Positions 1-13,682 of a stretch of DNA of 64,000 bases are shown in pieces; within the stretch, counting starts at the first letter, position 1; the number at the start of each line of letters is the position of its first letter. Source of the stretch: Luzula sylvatica (taxonomy: Eukaryota; Streptophyta; Magnoliopsida; Poales; Juncaceae); the NCBI GenBank assembly GCA_946800325.1, contig OX326958.1:59947793-60011792 (forward strand), written 5' to 3'. The translations under genes were made by a program, and so were the position numbers. The notes below the pieces were generated by a model, which did no database searches, was not told the origin of the DNA, and saw only the letters and a list, made by a program, of their open reading frames with translations.

Positions 1-3000
1 GTATCTTTTACTACAAAATTTTTCACCAAATATCACAAAAACTAAGAAAGTTTGTTTTTCGAATCAAAACAAGATTTTAAAGCTTTGAGGAGTTAAAATA
101 ACATGTTTTTAGATCATTTGTATCGTATCATTTAGTACATAACTTTTCACCAAATTTCACAAACACTAAGAAAGTGTGTTTTTCGATTCAAAACAAGATT
201 TTAACGCTTTGAGGAGTTCAAATAACGTGTTTCTAGATCATTTGTATCGTATCTTTTACTACATAACTTTTCACCAAATTTCACAAACACTAAGAAATTT
301 TTTTTTTCGATTCAAAACAAGATTTTAACGCTTTGACGAGTTCAAATAACGTGTTTTTAGATCATTTATATCGTATCTTTTACTACATAACTTTTCACCA
401 AATTTCACAAACACCAAGAAAGTTTGTTTTTCGATTCAAAACAAGATTTTAACGCTTTGAGGTGTTCAAATAACGTGTTTTTAGATCATTTGTGTCGTAT
501 CTTTTAGTACATAACTTTTCACCAAATCTCCCAAACACTTATAAAGTTTGTTTTTCAATTCAAAACAAACATTTAACGCTTTGAGGAGTTCAAATAACGA
601 GTTTTTAGATCATTTGTATCGTATCTTTTAGTACATAAGTCTTCACCAAATTTCACAAACACTAAGAAAGTTTGTTTTTCGATTCAAAACAAGATTTTAA
701 AGCATTGAGGTGTTCAAATAATATGTTTTTAGATCATTTGTATCATATCTTTTAGTACATAACTTTTCACCAAATTACACAAACACTAAGAAAGTTTGTT
801 TTTCGATTCAAAACAAGATTTTAACGCTTTGAGGTGTTCAAATAACGTGTTTTTAGATCATTTGTGTCGTATCTTTTAGTACATAACTTTTCACCAAATC
901 TCCCAAACACTTATAAAGTTTGTTTTTCAATTCAAAACAAACATTTAACGCTTTGAGGAGTTCAAATAACGAGTTTTTAGATCATTTGTATCGTATCTTT
1001 TAGTACATAAGTCTTCACCAAATTTCACAAACACTAAGAAAGTTTGTTTTTCGATTCAAAACAAGATTTTAAAGCATTGAGGTGTTCAAATAATATGTTT
1101 TTAGATCATTTGTATCATATCTTTTAGTACATAACTTTTCACCAAATTACACAAACACTAAGAAAGTTTGTTTTTCGATTCAAAACAAGATTTTAACGCT
1201 TTGAGGAGTTCAGATAACAAGTTTTTAGATCAGGTGTATCGTATCTTTTACTACATAACTTTTTACCAAATTTCAGAAACGCTAAGAAAGTTTGTTTTTC
1301 AATTCAAAACAAGATTTTAACGCTTTGAGGAGTTCAAATAACATGTTTTTAGATCAGGTGTATCGTATCTTTTACTACATAACTTTTTACCAAATTTCAG
1401 AAACACTAAGAAAGTTTGTTTTTCGATTCAAAACAAGATTTTAACGCTTTGAGGAGTTCAAATAACGTGTTTTTAGATCATTTGTATCGTATCTTTTACT
1501 AAATAACTTTTCACAAAATTTCACAAACACTAAGAAAGTTTGTTTTTCGATTCAAAACAAGATTTTAACGCTTTGAGGTGTTCAAATAACATGTTATTAG
1601 ATCATTTGTATCGTATCTTTTAGTACATAACTTTTCACCAAATTTCACAACCACTAAGAAATTTTGTTTTTCGATTCAAAACAAGATTTTAACGCTTTGA
1701 GGAGTACAAATAACGTGTTTCTAGATCATTTGTATCGTATCTTTTACTACATAACGTTTCACCAAATTTCACAACCACTAAGAAAGTTTGTTTTTCGATT
1801 CAAAACATGATTTTAACGCTTTGAGGAGTTCAAATAACGTGTTTTTAGATCATTTGTATCGTATCTTTTACTACATAACTTTTCACCAAATTTCACAAAC
1901 ACTAAGAGACTTTGTTTTTCGATTCAAAACAAGATTTTAACGCTTTGAGGTGTTCAAATAACATGTTTTTAGATGAGGTGTATCGTATCTTTTACTACAT
2001 AACTTTTTACCAAATTTCAGAAACGCTAAGAAAGTTTGTTTTTCGATTCAAAACAAGATTTTAACGCTTTGAGGAGTTCAAATAACATGTTTTTAGATCA
2101 GGTGTATCGTATCTTTTACTACATAACTTTTTACCAAATTTCAGAAACACTAAGAAAGTTTGTTTTTCGATTCAAAACAAGATTTTTACTCTTTGAGGAG
2201 TTCAAATAACGTGTTTTTAGATCACTTGTATCGTATCTTTTACTACATAACTTTTCACCAAATTTCACAAACACTAAGAAAGTTTGTTTTTCGATTTCAA
2301 AACCAGATTTTAACGCTTTGAGGAGTTCAAATAACGTGTTTTTAGATCATGTGTATCGTATCTTTTAGCACATAACTTTTCACCAAATATCACAAAAACT
2401 AAGAAAGTTTGTTTTTCGATTCAAAACAAGATTTTAAAGCTTTGAGGAGTTAAAATAACATGTTTTTAGATCATTTGTATCGTATCTTTTAGTACATAAC
2501 TTTTCACCAAATTTCACAAACACTAAGAAAGTGTGTTTTTCGATTCAAAACAAGATTTTAAAGCTTTGAGGAGTTAAAATAACGTGTTTCTAGATCATTT
2601 GTATCGTATCTTTTAGTACATAACTTTTCATCAAATTTCACAAACACTAAGAAAGTGTGTTTTTCGATTCAAAACAAGATTTTAACGCTTTGAGGAGTTC
2701 AAATAACGTGTTTCGAGATCATTTGTATCGTATCTTTTACTACATAACTTTTCACCAAAATTCACAAACACTAAGAAAGTTTTTTTTTCGATTCAAAACA
2801 AGATTTTAACGCTTTGACGAGTTCAAATAACGTGTTTTTAGATCATTTATATCGTATCTTTTACTACATAACTTTTCACCAAATTTCACAAACACCAAGA
2901 AAGTTTGTTTTTCGATTCAAAACAAGATTTTAACGCTTTGAGGTGTTCAAATAACGTGTTTTTAGATCATTTGTGTCGTATCTTTTAGTACATAACTTTT

Positions 3001-4340
3001 CATCAAATCTCCCAAACACTAATAAAGTTTGTTTTTCAATTCAAAACAAACATTTAACGCTTTGAGGAGTTCAAATAACGAGTTTTTAGATCATTTGTAT
3101 CGTATCTTTTAGTACATAAGTTTTCACCAAATTTCACAAACACTAAGAAAGTTTGTTTTTCGATTCAAAACAAGATTTTAAAGCATTGAGGTGTTCAAAT
3201 AACATGTTTTTAGATCATTTGTATCTTATCTTTAAGTACATAACTTTTCACCAAATTACACAAACACTAAGAAAGTTTGTTTTTCGATTCAAAACAAGAT
3301 TTTAACGCTTTGAGGAGTTCAAATAACGTGTTTTTAGATCATTTGTATCGTATCTTTTACTACAAAACTTTTCACCAAATTTCACAAACACTAAGAAAGT
3401 TTGTTTTTCGATTTCAAAACAAGATTTTAACGCTTTGAGGAGTTCAAATAACGTGTTTTTAGATCATTTGTATCGTATCTTTTAGTACATAACTTTTCAC
3501 CAAATTTTACAAACACAAAGAAAGTTTGTTTTTCGATTCAAAACAAGATTTTAAAGCATTGAGGTGTTCAAATAACATGTTTTTAGATCATTTGTATCTT
3601 ATCTTTTAGTACATAACTTTTCACCAAATTACACAAACACTAAAAAATTTTGTTTTTCGATTCAAAACAAGATTTTACCGCTTTGAGGAGTTCAAATAAC
3701 GTGTTTCTAGATCATTTGTATCGTATCTTTTACTACAAAACTTTTCACCAAATTTCACAAACACTAAGAAAGCTTGTTTTTCGATTCAAAACAAGATTTT
3801 AACGCTTTGAGGAGTTCAAATAACTTGTTTCTAGATCATTTGTATCGTATCTTTTACTACATAACGTTTCACCAAATTTCACAAACACTAAGAAAGTTTG
3901 TTTTTCGATTCAAAACATGATTTTAACGCTTTGAGGAGTTCAAATAACGTGTGTTTAGATCATTTGTATCGTATCTTTTACTACATAACTTTTCTCCAAA
4001 TTTCACAAACACTAAGAGACTTTGTTTTTCGATTCAAAACAAGATTTTAACGCTTTGAGGTCTTCAAATAACATGTTTTTAGATGAGGTGTATCGTATCT
4101 TTTACTACATAACTTTTTACCAAATTTCAGAAACGCCAAGAAAGTTTGTTTTTCGATTCAAAACAAGATTTTAACGCTTTGAGGAGTTCAAATAACATGT
4201 TTTTAGATCATTTGTATCATATCTTTTACTACATAACTTTTCAGCAAATTTCACAAACAAAGAAAGTTTGTTTTTCGATTCAAAACAAGATTTTAACGCT
4301 TTGAGGAGTTCAAATAATGTGTTTTTAGATCATTTGTATC
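1..4340 (+). repeat. 35-monomer HOR unit, copy 1
   Basis: Bases 1 to about 2,100 match 4,341 to about 6,440 at an offset of exactly 4,340 bp (35 x 124), including the rare GAATCAAAAC variant near base 60 and the AATCTCCCAAAC variants. The offset then moves to 4,547 and later to 4,299. This copy therefore lacks 207 bp (two monomers, one of them the 83-bp truncated type) around 2,100-2,180 and has two extra monomers around 2,361-2,609. It may begin left of the window, because its phase matches the unit start only where the window happens to begin. Confidence 0.85.
416..1205 (+). repeat. Trimer (372-bp) tandem duplication
   Basis: Three successive monomers are repeated at a 372-bp offset. They carry GTGTCG with AATCTCCC, then CATAAGTC, then AAATTACAC. 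The AATCTCCC landmark falls near 525 and near 897. A third iteration starts but diverges near 1,206, where GAGGTG becomes GAGGAG. The same trimer pair recurs at about 4,756-5,545 and 11,783-12,572, so it arose before the larger duplications. Confidence 0.85.
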
Positions 4341-4755
4341 GTATCTTTTACTACATAATTTTTCACCAAATATCACAAAAACTAAGAAAGTTTGTTTTTC
4401 GAATCAAAACAAGATTTTAAAGCTTTGAGGAGTTAAAATAACATGTTTTTAGATCATTTGTATCGTATCATTTAGTACATAACTTTTCACCAAATTTCAC
4501 AAACACTAAGAAAGTGTGTTTTTCGATTCAAAACAAGATTTTAACGCTTTGAGGAGTTCAAATAACGTGTTTCTAGATCATTTGTATCGTATCTTTTACT
4601 ACATAACTTTTCACCAAATTTCACAAACACTAAGAAATTTTTTTTTTCGATTCAAAACAAGATTTTAACGCTTTGACGAGTTCAAATAACGTGTTTTTAG
4701 ATCATTTATATCGTATCTTTTACTACATAACTTTTCACCAAATTTCACAAACACC

Positions 4756-5545
4756 AAGAAAGTTTGTTTTTCGATTCAAAACAAGATTTTAACGCTTTGA
4801 GGTGTTCAAATAACGTGTTTTTAGATCATTTGTGTCGTATCTTTTAGTACATAACTTTTCACCAAATCTCCCAAACACTTATAAAGTTTGTTTTTCAATT
4901 CAAAACAAACATTTAACGCTTTGAGGAGTTCAAATAACGAGTTTTTAGATCATTTGTATCGTATCTTTTAGTACATAAGTCTTCACCAAATTTCACAAAC
5001 ACTAAGAAAGTTTGTTTTTCGATTCAAAACAAGATTTTAAAGCATTGAGGTGTTCAAATAATATGTTTTTAGATCATTTGTATCATATCTTTTAGTACAT
5101 AACTTTTCACCAAATTACACAAACACTAAGAAAGTTTGTTTTTCGATTCAAAACAAGATTTTAACGCTTTGAGGTGTTCAAATAACGTGTTTTTAGATCA
5201 TTTGTGTCGTATCTTTTAGTACATAACTTTTCACCAAATCTCCCAAACACTTATAAAGTTTGTTTTTCAATTCAAAACAAACATTTAACGCTTTGAGGAG
5301 TTCAAATAACGAGTTTTTAGATCATTTGTATCGTATCTTTTAGTACATAAGTCTTCACCAAATTTCACAAACACTAAGAAAGTTTGTTTTTCGATTCAAA
5401 ACAAGATTTTAAAGCATTGAGGTGTTCAAATAATATGTTTTTAGATCATTTGTATCATATCTTTTAGTACATAACTTTTCACCAAATTACACAAACACTA
5501 AGAAAGTTTGTTTTTCGATTCAAAACAAGATTTTAACGCTTTGAG
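4756..5545 (+). repeat. Trimer duplication, second locus
   Basis: This is the same 372-bp trimer doubling as at 416-1,205, displaced by 4,340 bp. The AATCTCCC landmark is at about 4,865 and 5,237. It is part of the 35-monomer unit and was carried along by that unit's duplication. Confidence 0.83.
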
Positions 5546-6572
5546 GAGTTCAGATAACAAGTTTTTAGATCAGGTGTATCGTATCTTTTACTACATAACT
5601 TTTTACCAAATTTCAGAAACGCTAAGAAAGTTTGTTTTTCGATTCAAAACAAGATTTTAACGCTTTGAGGAGTTCAAATAACATGTTTTTAGATCAGGTG
5701 TATCGTATCTTTTACTACATAACTTTTTACCAAATTTCAGAAACACTAAGAAAGTTTGTTTTTCGATTCAAAACAAGATTTTAACGCTTTGAGGAGTTCA
5801 AATAACGTGTTTTTAGATCATTTGTATCGTATCTTTTACTAAATAACTTTTCACAAAATTTCACAAACACTAAGAAAGTTTGTTTTTCGATTCAAAACAA
5901 GATTTTAACGCTTTGAGGTGTTCAAATAACATGTTATTAGATCATTTGTATCGTATCTTTTAGTACATAACTTTTCACCAAATTTCACAACCACTAAGAA
6001 ATTTTGTTTTTCGATTCAAAACAAGATTTTAACGCTTTGAGGAGTTCAAATAACGTGTTTCTAGATCATTTGTATCGTATCTTTTACTACATAACGTTTC
6101 ACCAAATTTCACAACCACTAAGAAAGTTTGTTTTTCGATTCAAAACATGATTTTAACGCTTTGAGGAGTTCAAATAACGTGTTTTTAGATCATTTGTATC
6201 GTATCTTTTACTACATAACTTTTCACCAAATTTCACAAACACTAAGAGACTTTGTTTTTCGATTCAAAACAAGATTTTAACGCTTTGAGGTGTTCAAATA
6301 ACATGTTTTTAGATGAGGTGTATCGTATCTTTTACTACATAACTTTTTACCAAATTTCAGAAACGCTAAGAAAGTTTGTTTTTCGATTCAAAACAAGATT
6401 TTAACGCTTTGAGGAGTTCAAATAACATGTTTTTAGATCATTTGTATCATATCTTTTACTACATAACTTTTCAGCAAATTTCACAAACACTAAGAAAGTT
6501 TGTTTTTCAATTCAATACAAGATTTTAACGCTTTGAGGAGTTCAAATAATGTGTTTTTAGATCATTTGTATC

Positions 6573-6655
6573 GTATCTTTTACTACAAAACTTTTCACCA
6601 AATTTCACAAACACTTTGAGGAGTTCAAATAATGTGTTTTTAGATCATTTGTATC
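6573..6655 (+). repeat. Truncated monomer, 83 bp (copy A)
   Basis: This monomer has lost 41 bp: ACAAACACT joins directly to TTGAGG, removing bases from AAGAAAG through AACGCT. The motif CT occurs just before each end of the lost piece, which would allow slippage or microhomology-mediated joining. It is one of only two monomers found with a large internal loss and lacks both the CpG at 60 and the right arm of the dyad. An equivalent is absent from 35-mer copy 1. Confidence 0.9.
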
Positions 6656-8639
6656 GTATCTTTTACTACAAAACTTTTCACCAAATTTCACAAACACTAA
6701 GAAAGCTTGTTTTTCGATTCAAAACAAGATTTTTACTCTTTGAGGAGTTCAAATAACGTGTTTTTAGATCACTTGTATCGTATCTTTTACTACATAACTT
6801 TTCACCAAATTTCACAAACACTAAGAAAGTTTGTTTTTCGATTTCAAAACAACATTTTAACGCTTTGAGGAGTTCAAATAACGTGTTTTTAGATCATGTG
6901 TATCGTATCTTTTAGTACATAACTTTTCACCAAATTTCACAAACACTAAGAAAGTGTGTTTTTCGATTCAAAACAAGATTTTAACGCTTTGAGGAGTTCA
7001 AATAACGTGTTTCTAGATCATTTGTATCGTATCTTTTACTACATAACTTTTCACCAAATTTCACAAACACTAAGAAAGTTTTTTTTTCGATTCAAAACAA
7101 GATTTTAGCGCTTTGACGAGTTCAAATAACGTGTTTTTAGATCATTTATATCGTATCTTTTACTACATAACTTTTCACCAAATTTCACAAACACCAAGAA
7201 AGTTTGTTTTTCGATTCAAAACAAGATTTTAATGCTTTGAGGTGTTCAAATAACGTGTTTTTAGATCATTTGTGTCGTATCTTTTAGTACATAACTTTTC
7301 ACCAAATCTCCCATACACTAATAAAGTTTGTTTTTCAATTCAAAACAAACATTTAACGCTTTGAGGAGTTCAAATAACGAGTTTTTAGATCATTTGTATC
7401 GTATCTTTTAGTACATAAGTTTTCACCAAATTTCACAAACACTAAGAAAGTTTGTTTTTCGATTCAAAACAAGATTTTAAAGCATTGAGGTGTTCAAATA
7501 ACATGTTTTTAGATCATTTGTATCTTATCTTTTAGTACATAACTTTTCACCAAATTACACAAACACTAAGAAAGTTTGTTTTTCGATTCAAAACAAGATT
7601 TTAACGCTTTGAGGAGTTCAAATAACGTGTTTTTAGATCATTTGTATCGTATCTTTTACTACAAAACTTTTCACCAAATTTCACAAACACTAAGAAAGTT
7701 TGTTTTTCGATTTCAAAACAAGATTTTAACGCTTTGAGGAGTTCAAATAACGTGTTTTTAGATCATTTGTATCGTATCTTTTAGTACATAACTTTTCACC
7801 AAATTTTACAAACACAAAGAAAGTTTGTTTTTCGATTCAAAACAAGATTTTAAAGCATTGAGGTGTTCAAATAACATGTTTTTAGATCATTTGTATCTTA
7901 TCTTTTAGTACATAACTTTTCACCAAATTACACAAACACTAAGAAATTTTGTTTTTCGATTCAAAACAAGATTTTACCGCTTTGAGGAGTTCAAATAACG
8001 TGTTTCTAGATCATTTGTATCGTATCTTTTACTACAAAACTTTTCACCAAATTCCACAAACACTAAGAAAGCTTGTTTTTCGATTCAAAACAAGATTTTA
8101 ACGCTTTGAGGAGTTCAAATAACTTGTTTCTAGATCATTTGTATCGTATCTTTTACTACATAACGTTTCACCAAATTTCACAAACACTAAGAAAGTTTGT
8201 TTTTCGATTCAAAACATGATTTTAACGCTTTGAGGAGTTCAAATAACGTGTGTTTAGATCATTTGTATCGTATCTTTTACTACATAACTTTTCACCAAAT
8301 TTCACAAACACTAAGAGACTTTGTTTTTCGATTCAAAACAAGATTTTAACGCTTTGAGGTGTTCAAATAACATGTTTTTAGATGAGGTGTATCGTATCTT
8401 TTACTACATAACTTTTTACCAAATTTCAGAAACGCTAAGAAAGTTTGTTTTTCGATTCAAAACAAGATTTTAACGCTTTGAGGAGTTCAAATAACATGTT
8501 TTTAGATCATTTGTATCATATCTTTTACTACATAACTTTTCAGCAAATTTCACAAACAAAGAAAGTTTGTTTTTCGATTCAAAACAAGATTTTAACGCTT
8601 TGAGGAGTTCAAATAATGTGTTTTTAGATCATTTGTATC

Positions 8640-11129
8640 GTATCTTTTACTACAAAACTTTTCACCAAATATCACAAAAACTAAGAAAGTTTGTTTTTCG
8701 ATTCAAAACAAGATTTTAAAGCTTTGAGGAGTTAAAATAACATGTTTTTAGATCATTTGTATCGTATCTTTTAGTACATAACTTTTCACCAAATTTCACA
8801 AACACTAAGAAAGTGTGTTTTTCGATTCAAAACAAGATTTTAACGCTTTGAGGAGTTCAAATAACGTGTTTCTAGATCATTTGTATCGTATCTTTTACTA
8901 CATAACTTTTCACCAAATTTCACAAACACTAAGAAATTTTTTTTTTCGATTCAAAACAAGATTTTAACGCTTTGACGAGTTCAAATAACGTGTTTTTAGA
9001 TCATTTATATCGTATCTTTTACTACATAACTTTTCACCAAATTTCACAAACACCAAGAAAGTTTGTTTTTCGATTCAAAACAAGATTTTAACGCTTTGAG
9101 GTGTTCAAATAACGTGTTTTTAGATCATTTGTGTCGTATCTTTTAGTACATAACTTTTCACCAAATCTCCCAAACACTTATAAAGTTTGTTTTTCAATTC
9201 AAAACAAACATTTAACGCTTTGAGGAGTTCAAATAACGAGTTTTTAGATCATTTGTATCGTATCTTTTAGTACATAAGTTTTCACCAAATTTCACAAACA
9301 CTAAGAAAGTTTGTTTTTCGATTCAAAACAAGATTTTAAAGCATTGAGGAGTTCAAATAACATGTTTTTAGATCAGGTGTATCGTATCTTTTACTACATA
9401 ACTTTTCACCAAATTTCACAAACACTAAGAAAGTTTGTTTTTCGATTCAAAACAAGATTTTAACGCTTTGAGGAGTTCAAATAACGTGTTTTTAGATCAT
9501 TTGTATCGTATCTTTTACTACAAAACTTTTCACCAAATGTCACAAACACTAAGAAAGCTTGTTTTTCGATTCAAAACAAGATTTTAACGCTTTGAGGAGT
9601 TCAAATAACGTGTTTTTAGATCATTTGTATCGTATCTTTTACTACATAACTTTTCACCAAATTTCACAAACACTAAGAAAGTTTGTTTTTCGATTTCAAA
9701 ACAAGATTTTAACGCTTTGAGGAGTTCAAATAACGTGTTTTTAGATCATTTGTATCGTATCTTTTAGTACATAACTTTTCACCAAATTTTACAAACACTA
9801 AGAAAGTTTGTTTTTCGATTCAAAACAAGATTTTAAAGCATTGAGGTGTTCAAATAATATGTTTTTAGATCATTTGTATCATATCTTTTAGTACATAACT
9901 TTTCACCAAATTACACAAACACTAAGAAAGTTTGTTTTCCGAGTCAAAACAAGATTTTAACGCTTTGAGGAGTTCAGATAACAAGTTTTTAGATCAGGTG
10001 TATCGTATCTTTTACTACATAACTTTTTACCAAATTTCAGAAACGCTAAGAAAGTTTGTTTTTCGATTCAAAACAAGATTTTAACGCTTTGAGGAGTTCA
10101 AATAACATGTTTTTAGATCAGGTGTATCGTATCTTTTAATACATAACTTTTTACCAAATTTCAGAAACACTAAGAAAGTTTGTTTTTCGATTCAAAACAA
10201 GATTTTAACGCTTTGAGGTGTTCAAATAACATGTTTTTAGATCATTTGTATCGTATCTTTTAGTACATAACTTTTCACCAAATTTCACAACCACTAAGAA
10301 ATTTTGTTTTTCGATTCAAAACAAGATTTTAACGCTTTGAGGAGTTCAAATAACATGTTTTTAGATGAGGTGTATCGTATCTTTTACTACATAACTTTTT
10401 ACCAAATTTCAGAAACGCTAAGAAAGTTTGTTTTTCGATTCAAAACAAGATTTTAACGCTTTGAGGAGTTCAAATAACATGTTTTTAGATCATTTGTATC
10501 ATATCTTTTACTACATAACTTTTCAGCAAATTTCACAAACACTAAGAAAGTTTGTTTTTCGATTCAAAACAAGATTTTAACGCTTTGAGGAGTTCAAATA
10601 ATGTGTTTTTAGATCATTTGTATCGTATCTTTTACTACAAAACTTTTCACCAAATTTCACAAACACTAAGAAAGCTTGTTTTTCGATTCAAAACAAGATT
10701 TTTACTCTTTGAGGAGTTCAAATAACGTGTTTTTAGATCACTTGTATCGTATCTTTTACTACATAACTTTTCACCAAATTTCACAAACACTAAGAAAGTT
10801 TGTTTTTCGATTTCAAAACAAGATTTTAACGCTTTGAGGAGTTCAAATAACGTGTTTTTAGATCATGTGTATCGTATCTTTTAGCAGATAACTTTTCACC
10901 AAATATCACAAAAACTAAGAAAGTTTGTTTTTCGATTCAAAACAAGATTTTAAAGCTTTGAGGAGTTAAAATAACATGTTTTTAGATCATTTGTATCGTA
11001 TCTTTTAGTACATAACTTTTCACCAAATTTCACAAACACTAAGAAAGTGTGTTTTTCGATTCAAAACAAGATTTTAACGCTTTGAGGAGTTCAAATAACG
11101 TGTTTCTAGATCATTTGTATCGTATCTTT
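8640..11129 (+). repeat. Diverged 20-monomer segment after the 35-mers
   Basis: This stretch opens like the 35-mer unit for about 600 bp, with GATTCAAAAC instead of GAATCAAAAC. It then leaves the order at about 9,340, where GCATTGAGGAGTTC replaces GCATTGAGGTGTTC. It contains GTTCAGATAACAAG (about 9,968), TTTTAATACATAAC (about 10,136) and CAGATAAC (about 10,895). It is duplicated at 15,791-18,280. It looks like a third 35-mer shortened and rearranged by exchange between non-equivalent monomers. Confidence 0.7.
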
Positions 11130-11782
11130 TACTACATAACTTTTTACCAAATTTCAGAAACGCTAAGAAAGTTTGTTTTTCGATTCAAAACAAGATTTTA
11201 ACGCTTTGAGGAGTTCAAATAACATGTTTTTAGATCATTTGTATCATATCTTTTACTACATAACTTTTCAGCAAATTTCACAAACAAAGAAAGTTTGTTT
11301 TTCGATTCAAAACAAGATTTTAACGCTTTGAGGAGTTCAAATAATGTGTTTTTAGATCATTTGTATCGTATCTTTTACTACAAAATTTTTCACCAAATAT
11401 CACAAAAACTAAGAAAGTTTGTTTTTCGAATCAAAACAAGATTTTAAAGCTTTGAGGAGTTAAAATAACATGTTTTTAGATCATTTGTATCGTATCATTT
11501 AGTACATAACTTTTCACCAAATTTCACAAACACTAAGAAAGTGTGTTTTTCGATTCAAAACAAGATTTTAACGCTTTGAGGAGTTCAAATAACGTGTTTC
11601 TAGATCATTTGTATCGTATCTTTTACTACATAACTTTTCACCAAATTTCACAAACACTAAGAAATTTTTTTTTTCGATTCAAAACAAGATTTTAACGCTT
11701 TGACGAGTTCAAATAACGTGTTTTTAGATCATTTATATCGTATCTTTTACTACATAACTTTTCACCAAATTTCACAAACACC

Positions 11783-12572
11783 AAGAAAGTTTGTTTTTCG
11801 ATTCAAAACAAGATTTTAACGCTTTGAGGTGTTCAAATAACGTGTTTTTAGATCATTTGTGTCGTATCTTTTAGTACATAACTTTTCACCAAATCTCCCA
11901 AACACTTATAAAGTTTGTTTTTCAATTCAAAACAAACATTTAACGCTTTGAGGAGTTCAAATAACGAGTTTTTAGATCATTTGTATCGTATCTTTTAGTA
12001 CATAAGTCTTCACCAAATTTCACAAACACTAAGAAAGTTTGTTTTTCGATTCAAAACAAGATTTTAAAGCATTGAGGTGTTCAAATAATATGTTTTTAGA
12101 TCATTTGTATCATATCTTTTAGTACATAACTTTTCACCAAATTACACAAACACTAAGAAAGTTTGTTTTTCGATTCAAAACAAGATTTTAACGCTTTGAG
12201 GTGTTCAAATAACGTGTTTTTAGATCATTTGTGTCGTATCTTTTAGTACATAACTTTTCACCAAATCTCCCAAACACTTATAAAGTTTGTTTTTCAATTC
12301 AAAACAAACATTTAACGCTTTGAGGAGTTCAAATAACGAGTTTTTAGATCATTTGTATCGTATCTTTTAGTACATAAGTCTTCACCAAATTTCACAAACA
12401 CTAAGAAAGTTTGTTTTTCGATTCAAAACAAGATTTTAAAGCATTGAGGTGTTCAAATAATATGTTTTTAGATCATTTGTATCATATCTTTTAGTACATA
12501 ACTTTTCACCAAATTACACAAACACTAAGAAAGTTTGTTTTTCGATTCAAAACAAGATTTTAACGCTTTGAG
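11783..12572 (+). repeat. Trimer duplication, third locus
   Basis: This copy of the 372-bp trimer doubling is displaced 7,027 bp from the locus at 4,756 and lies in copy B of the 58-monomer duplication. It has the same ACTTATAAAG and CATAAGTC variants. Confidence 0.83.
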
Positions 12573-13599
12573 GAGTTCAGATAACAAGTTTTTAGATCAG
12601 GTGTATCGTATCTTTTACTACATAACTTTTTACCAAATTTCAGAAACGCTAAGAAAGTTTGTTTTTCGATTCAAAACAAGATTTTAACGCTTTGAGGAGT
12701 TCAAATAACATGTTTTTAGATCAGGTGTATCGTATCTTTTACTACATAACTTTTTACCAAATTTCAGAAACACTAAGAAAGTTTGTTTTTCGATTCAAAA
12801 CAAGATTTTAACGCTTTGAGGAGTTCAAATAACGTGTTTTTAGATCATTTGTATCGTATCTTTTACTAAATAACTTTTCACAAAATTTCACAAACACTAA
12901 GAAAGTTTGTTTTTCGATTCAAAACAAGATTTTAACGCTTTGAGGTGTTCAAATAACATGTTATTAGATCATTTGTATCGTATCTTTTAGTACATAACTT
13001 TTCACCAAATTTCACAACCACTAAGAAATTTTGTTTTTCGATTCAAAACAAGATTTTAACGCTTTGAGGAGTTCAAATAACGTGTTTCTAGATCATTTGT
13101 ATCGTATCTTTTACTACATAACGTTTCACCAAATTTCACAACCACTAAGAAAGTTTGTTTTTCGATTCAAAACATGATTTTAACGCTTTGAGGAGTTCAA
13201 ATAACGTGTTTTTAGATCATTTGTATCGTATCTTTTACTACATAACTTTTCACCAAATTTCACAAACACTAAGAGACTTTGTTTTTCGATTCAAAACAAG
13301 ATTTTAACGCTTTGAGGTGTTCAAATAACATGTTTTTAGATGAGGTGTATCGTATCTTTTACTACATAACTTTTTACCAAATTTCAGAAACGCTAAGAAA
13401 GTTTGTTTTTCGATTCAAAACAAGATTTTAACGCTTTGAGGAGTTCAAATAACATGTTTTTAGATCATTTGTATCATATCTTTTACTACATAACTTTTCA
13501 GCAAATTTCACAAACACTAAGAAAGTTTGTTTTTCAATTCAATACAAGATTTTAACGCTTTGAGGAGTTCAAATAATGTGTTTTTAGATCATTTGTATC

Positions 13600-13682
13600 G
13601 TATCTTTTACTACAAAACTTTTCACCAAATTTCACAAACACTTTGAGGAGATCAAATAATGTGTTTTTAGATCATTTGTATC
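13600..13682 (+). repeat. Truncated monomer, 83 bp (copy B)
   Basis: This is the 7,027-bp-displaced duplicate of the truncated monomer at 6,573-6,655, with the same 41-bp loss. It has one private change, GAGATC instead of GAGTTC. The shared breakpoint shows that the loss predates the 7-kb duplication. Confidence 0.9.

Larger units (their letters stand above)
4341..8639 (+). repeat. 35-monomer HOR unit, copy 2
   Basis: This is the second tandem copy of the unit seen from base 1. The start (GAATCAAAAC near 4,400) and the end (a monomer with AAACAAAGAAAG, two bases shorter, near 8,545) mirror those of copy 1 near 60 and 4,255. It contains the 83-bp truncated monomer at 6,573-6,655. It lacks one monomer at about 6,911 that is present in the later copy at 11,368-15,790. 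It is also the left part of the larger 58-monomer duplication. Confidence 0.85.
4103..11129 (+). repeat. 58-monomer segmental duplication, copy A
   Basis: This segment is followed immediately by a near-identical copy. The offset is 7,027 bp up to about 6,911 and 7,151 bp after it, because copy A lacks one monomer there. Unusual shared marks include the truncated monomer, the AGCAGATAAC variant at about 10,895 and the TTTTAATACATAAC variant at about 10,136. Only scattered single-base differences were noticed, such as AACATTTTAA near 6,850, TTTTAGCG near 7,107 and TTTTCCGAG near 9,938. The left edge lies within the monomer around 4,080-4,110. Confidence 0.88.

Noticed and set aside
8930..8950. 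T runs (up to about 11 T) as promoters or RNA polymerase III terminators
   Set aside because: They are variants of the TTTGTTTTTCG segment (G changed to T) copied with the HOR. No A and B boxes or other promoter pattern accompanies them.
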